A DNA stretch of 64,000 nucleotides, taken from positions 62,001 through 126,000 of the forward strand of contig NZ_BCVX01000009.1 in the NCBI RefSeq assembly GCF_001591965.1. Direction: 5' to 3'. This stretch comes from Lysinibacillus odysseyi 34hs-1 = NBRC 100172 (GTDB taxonomy: Bacteria > Bacillota > Bacilli > Bacillales_A > Planococcaceae). This document shows, one piece after another, positions 63,866-64,000 of this stretch. Within the stretch, counting starts at the first letter, position 1. Each line of letters starts with the position of its first letter. The position numbers and the translations under genes are program-made. A model generated the notes under the pieces. The model did not search any database. It was not told the origin of the DNA and was given only the letters and a program-made list of their open reading frames with translations.

Positions 63866-64000
63866 ATGCTGGATTTATTAATATTGCTTATTTTTATGGT
63901 GGGCATTGTTGCAGGAGCAAGACGGGGTCTAGTCGTGCAGGCAATTCATATGTTTGGGTTCCTGCTGGCCGTTATAGTGGCGCTCATTTATTATAAGCCG
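63866..64000 (+). CDS. cvpA: CvpA-family membrane protein (3' end outside window)
   Basis: The first 45 codons of a CvpA/YshB-type membrane protein: LDLLILLIFMVGIVAGARRGLVVQAIHMFGFL, with the typical first helix and RRG turn. Starts six bases after zapA, after AAAGGATTG, so co-transcribed. Related proteins are linked to colicin V production in E. coli; the function in Bacillus is not settled. It continues beyond the window. Confidence 0.85.
   Translation, partial: MLDLLILLIFMVGIVAGARRGLVVQAIHMFGFLLAVIVALIYYKP

Overview
The window is a 64 kb piece of a low-to-moderate G+C, endospore-forming Firmicute chromosome. The best guess is a member of the Planococcaceae (Lysinibacillus/Solibacillus/Sporosarcina type) rather than Bacillus sensu stricto. 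Evidence for this is Bacillus-type gene order (icd-mdh-phoPR, polA-mutM-coaE-gapB-nrdR-dnaB-dnaI-thrS, infC-rpmI-rplT-ysdA-ysdB-ysdC, nifS/nadBCA, sspI-ysgA-pheS-pheT), spore genes (sspI, a CotA-type laccase), T-box and TPP leaders, and an hflKC pair that B. subtilis lacks. No tRNA, rRNA, insertion sequence, prophage or CRISPR array is visible.

Layout. 1-5.6 kb: end of icd, mdh, a MaoC-fold protein and the PhoPR two-component system. 5.9-11.7 kb: hflK-hflC, an ATP-grasp/chemoreceptor pair and a small membrane protein. 11.7-20.2 kb: DNA replication, repair and central metabolism (polA, mutM, coaE, gapB, nrdR, dnaB, dnaI); speD, which follows gapB in B. subtilis, is absent. 20.2-25.1 kb: threonine T-box and thrS, a manganese catalase-like gene, then an L20-type leader and the infC-rpmI-rplT operon. 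25.2-31.2 kb: ysdA, ysdB (with a clear sigma-W promoter), a dimeric dUTPase, ysdC, a SRPBCC protein, argF and a zinc alcohol dehydrogenase. 31.3-36 kb: the NAD biosynthesis genes nadB-nadC-nadA facing nifS. 36-41 kb: sspI, the rRNA methyltransferase ysgA, phenylalanine T-box, pheS and pheT.

41-63.5 kb is the accessory part. In B. subtilis pheT is followed directly by rnhC, zapA and the cvpA-like gene. Here about 17 kb lies between pheT and rnhC, and 4.4 kb between rnhC and zapA. The first insert holds a CorA-like transporter, a membrane-anchored HExxH protein, a TPP-riboswitch thiamine operon (thiT-tenA-thiM-thiD-thiE), a DUF3817-MFS fusion, a VanW lipoprotein, an isochorismatase, a CotA-like multicopper oxidase, PsiE, a DbpA-type helicase, and a sensorless chemoreceptor with an adenylate-forming enzyme. 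The second insert holds what I consider the most interesting locus: an NprR/PlcR-type TPR receptor (59442-60716), an unlisted 49-codon secreted pro-peptide gene (60887-61036) and an overlapping gene of unknown function (61029-61523), followed by the NAD(P)HX repair enzyme gene.

Other points worth attention are near-cognate start codons (ATC for dnaI, ATT for infC, possibly ATC for the CorA-like gene), two clusters of about 20-21 bp spaced short repeats placed identically between a T-box terminator and its synthetase gene (thrS, pheS), a decayed second argF tail, a nine-A frame break at the start of the MaoC-fold gene, and HflKC-like proteins whose N-terminal extension sits on the second rather than the first gene.
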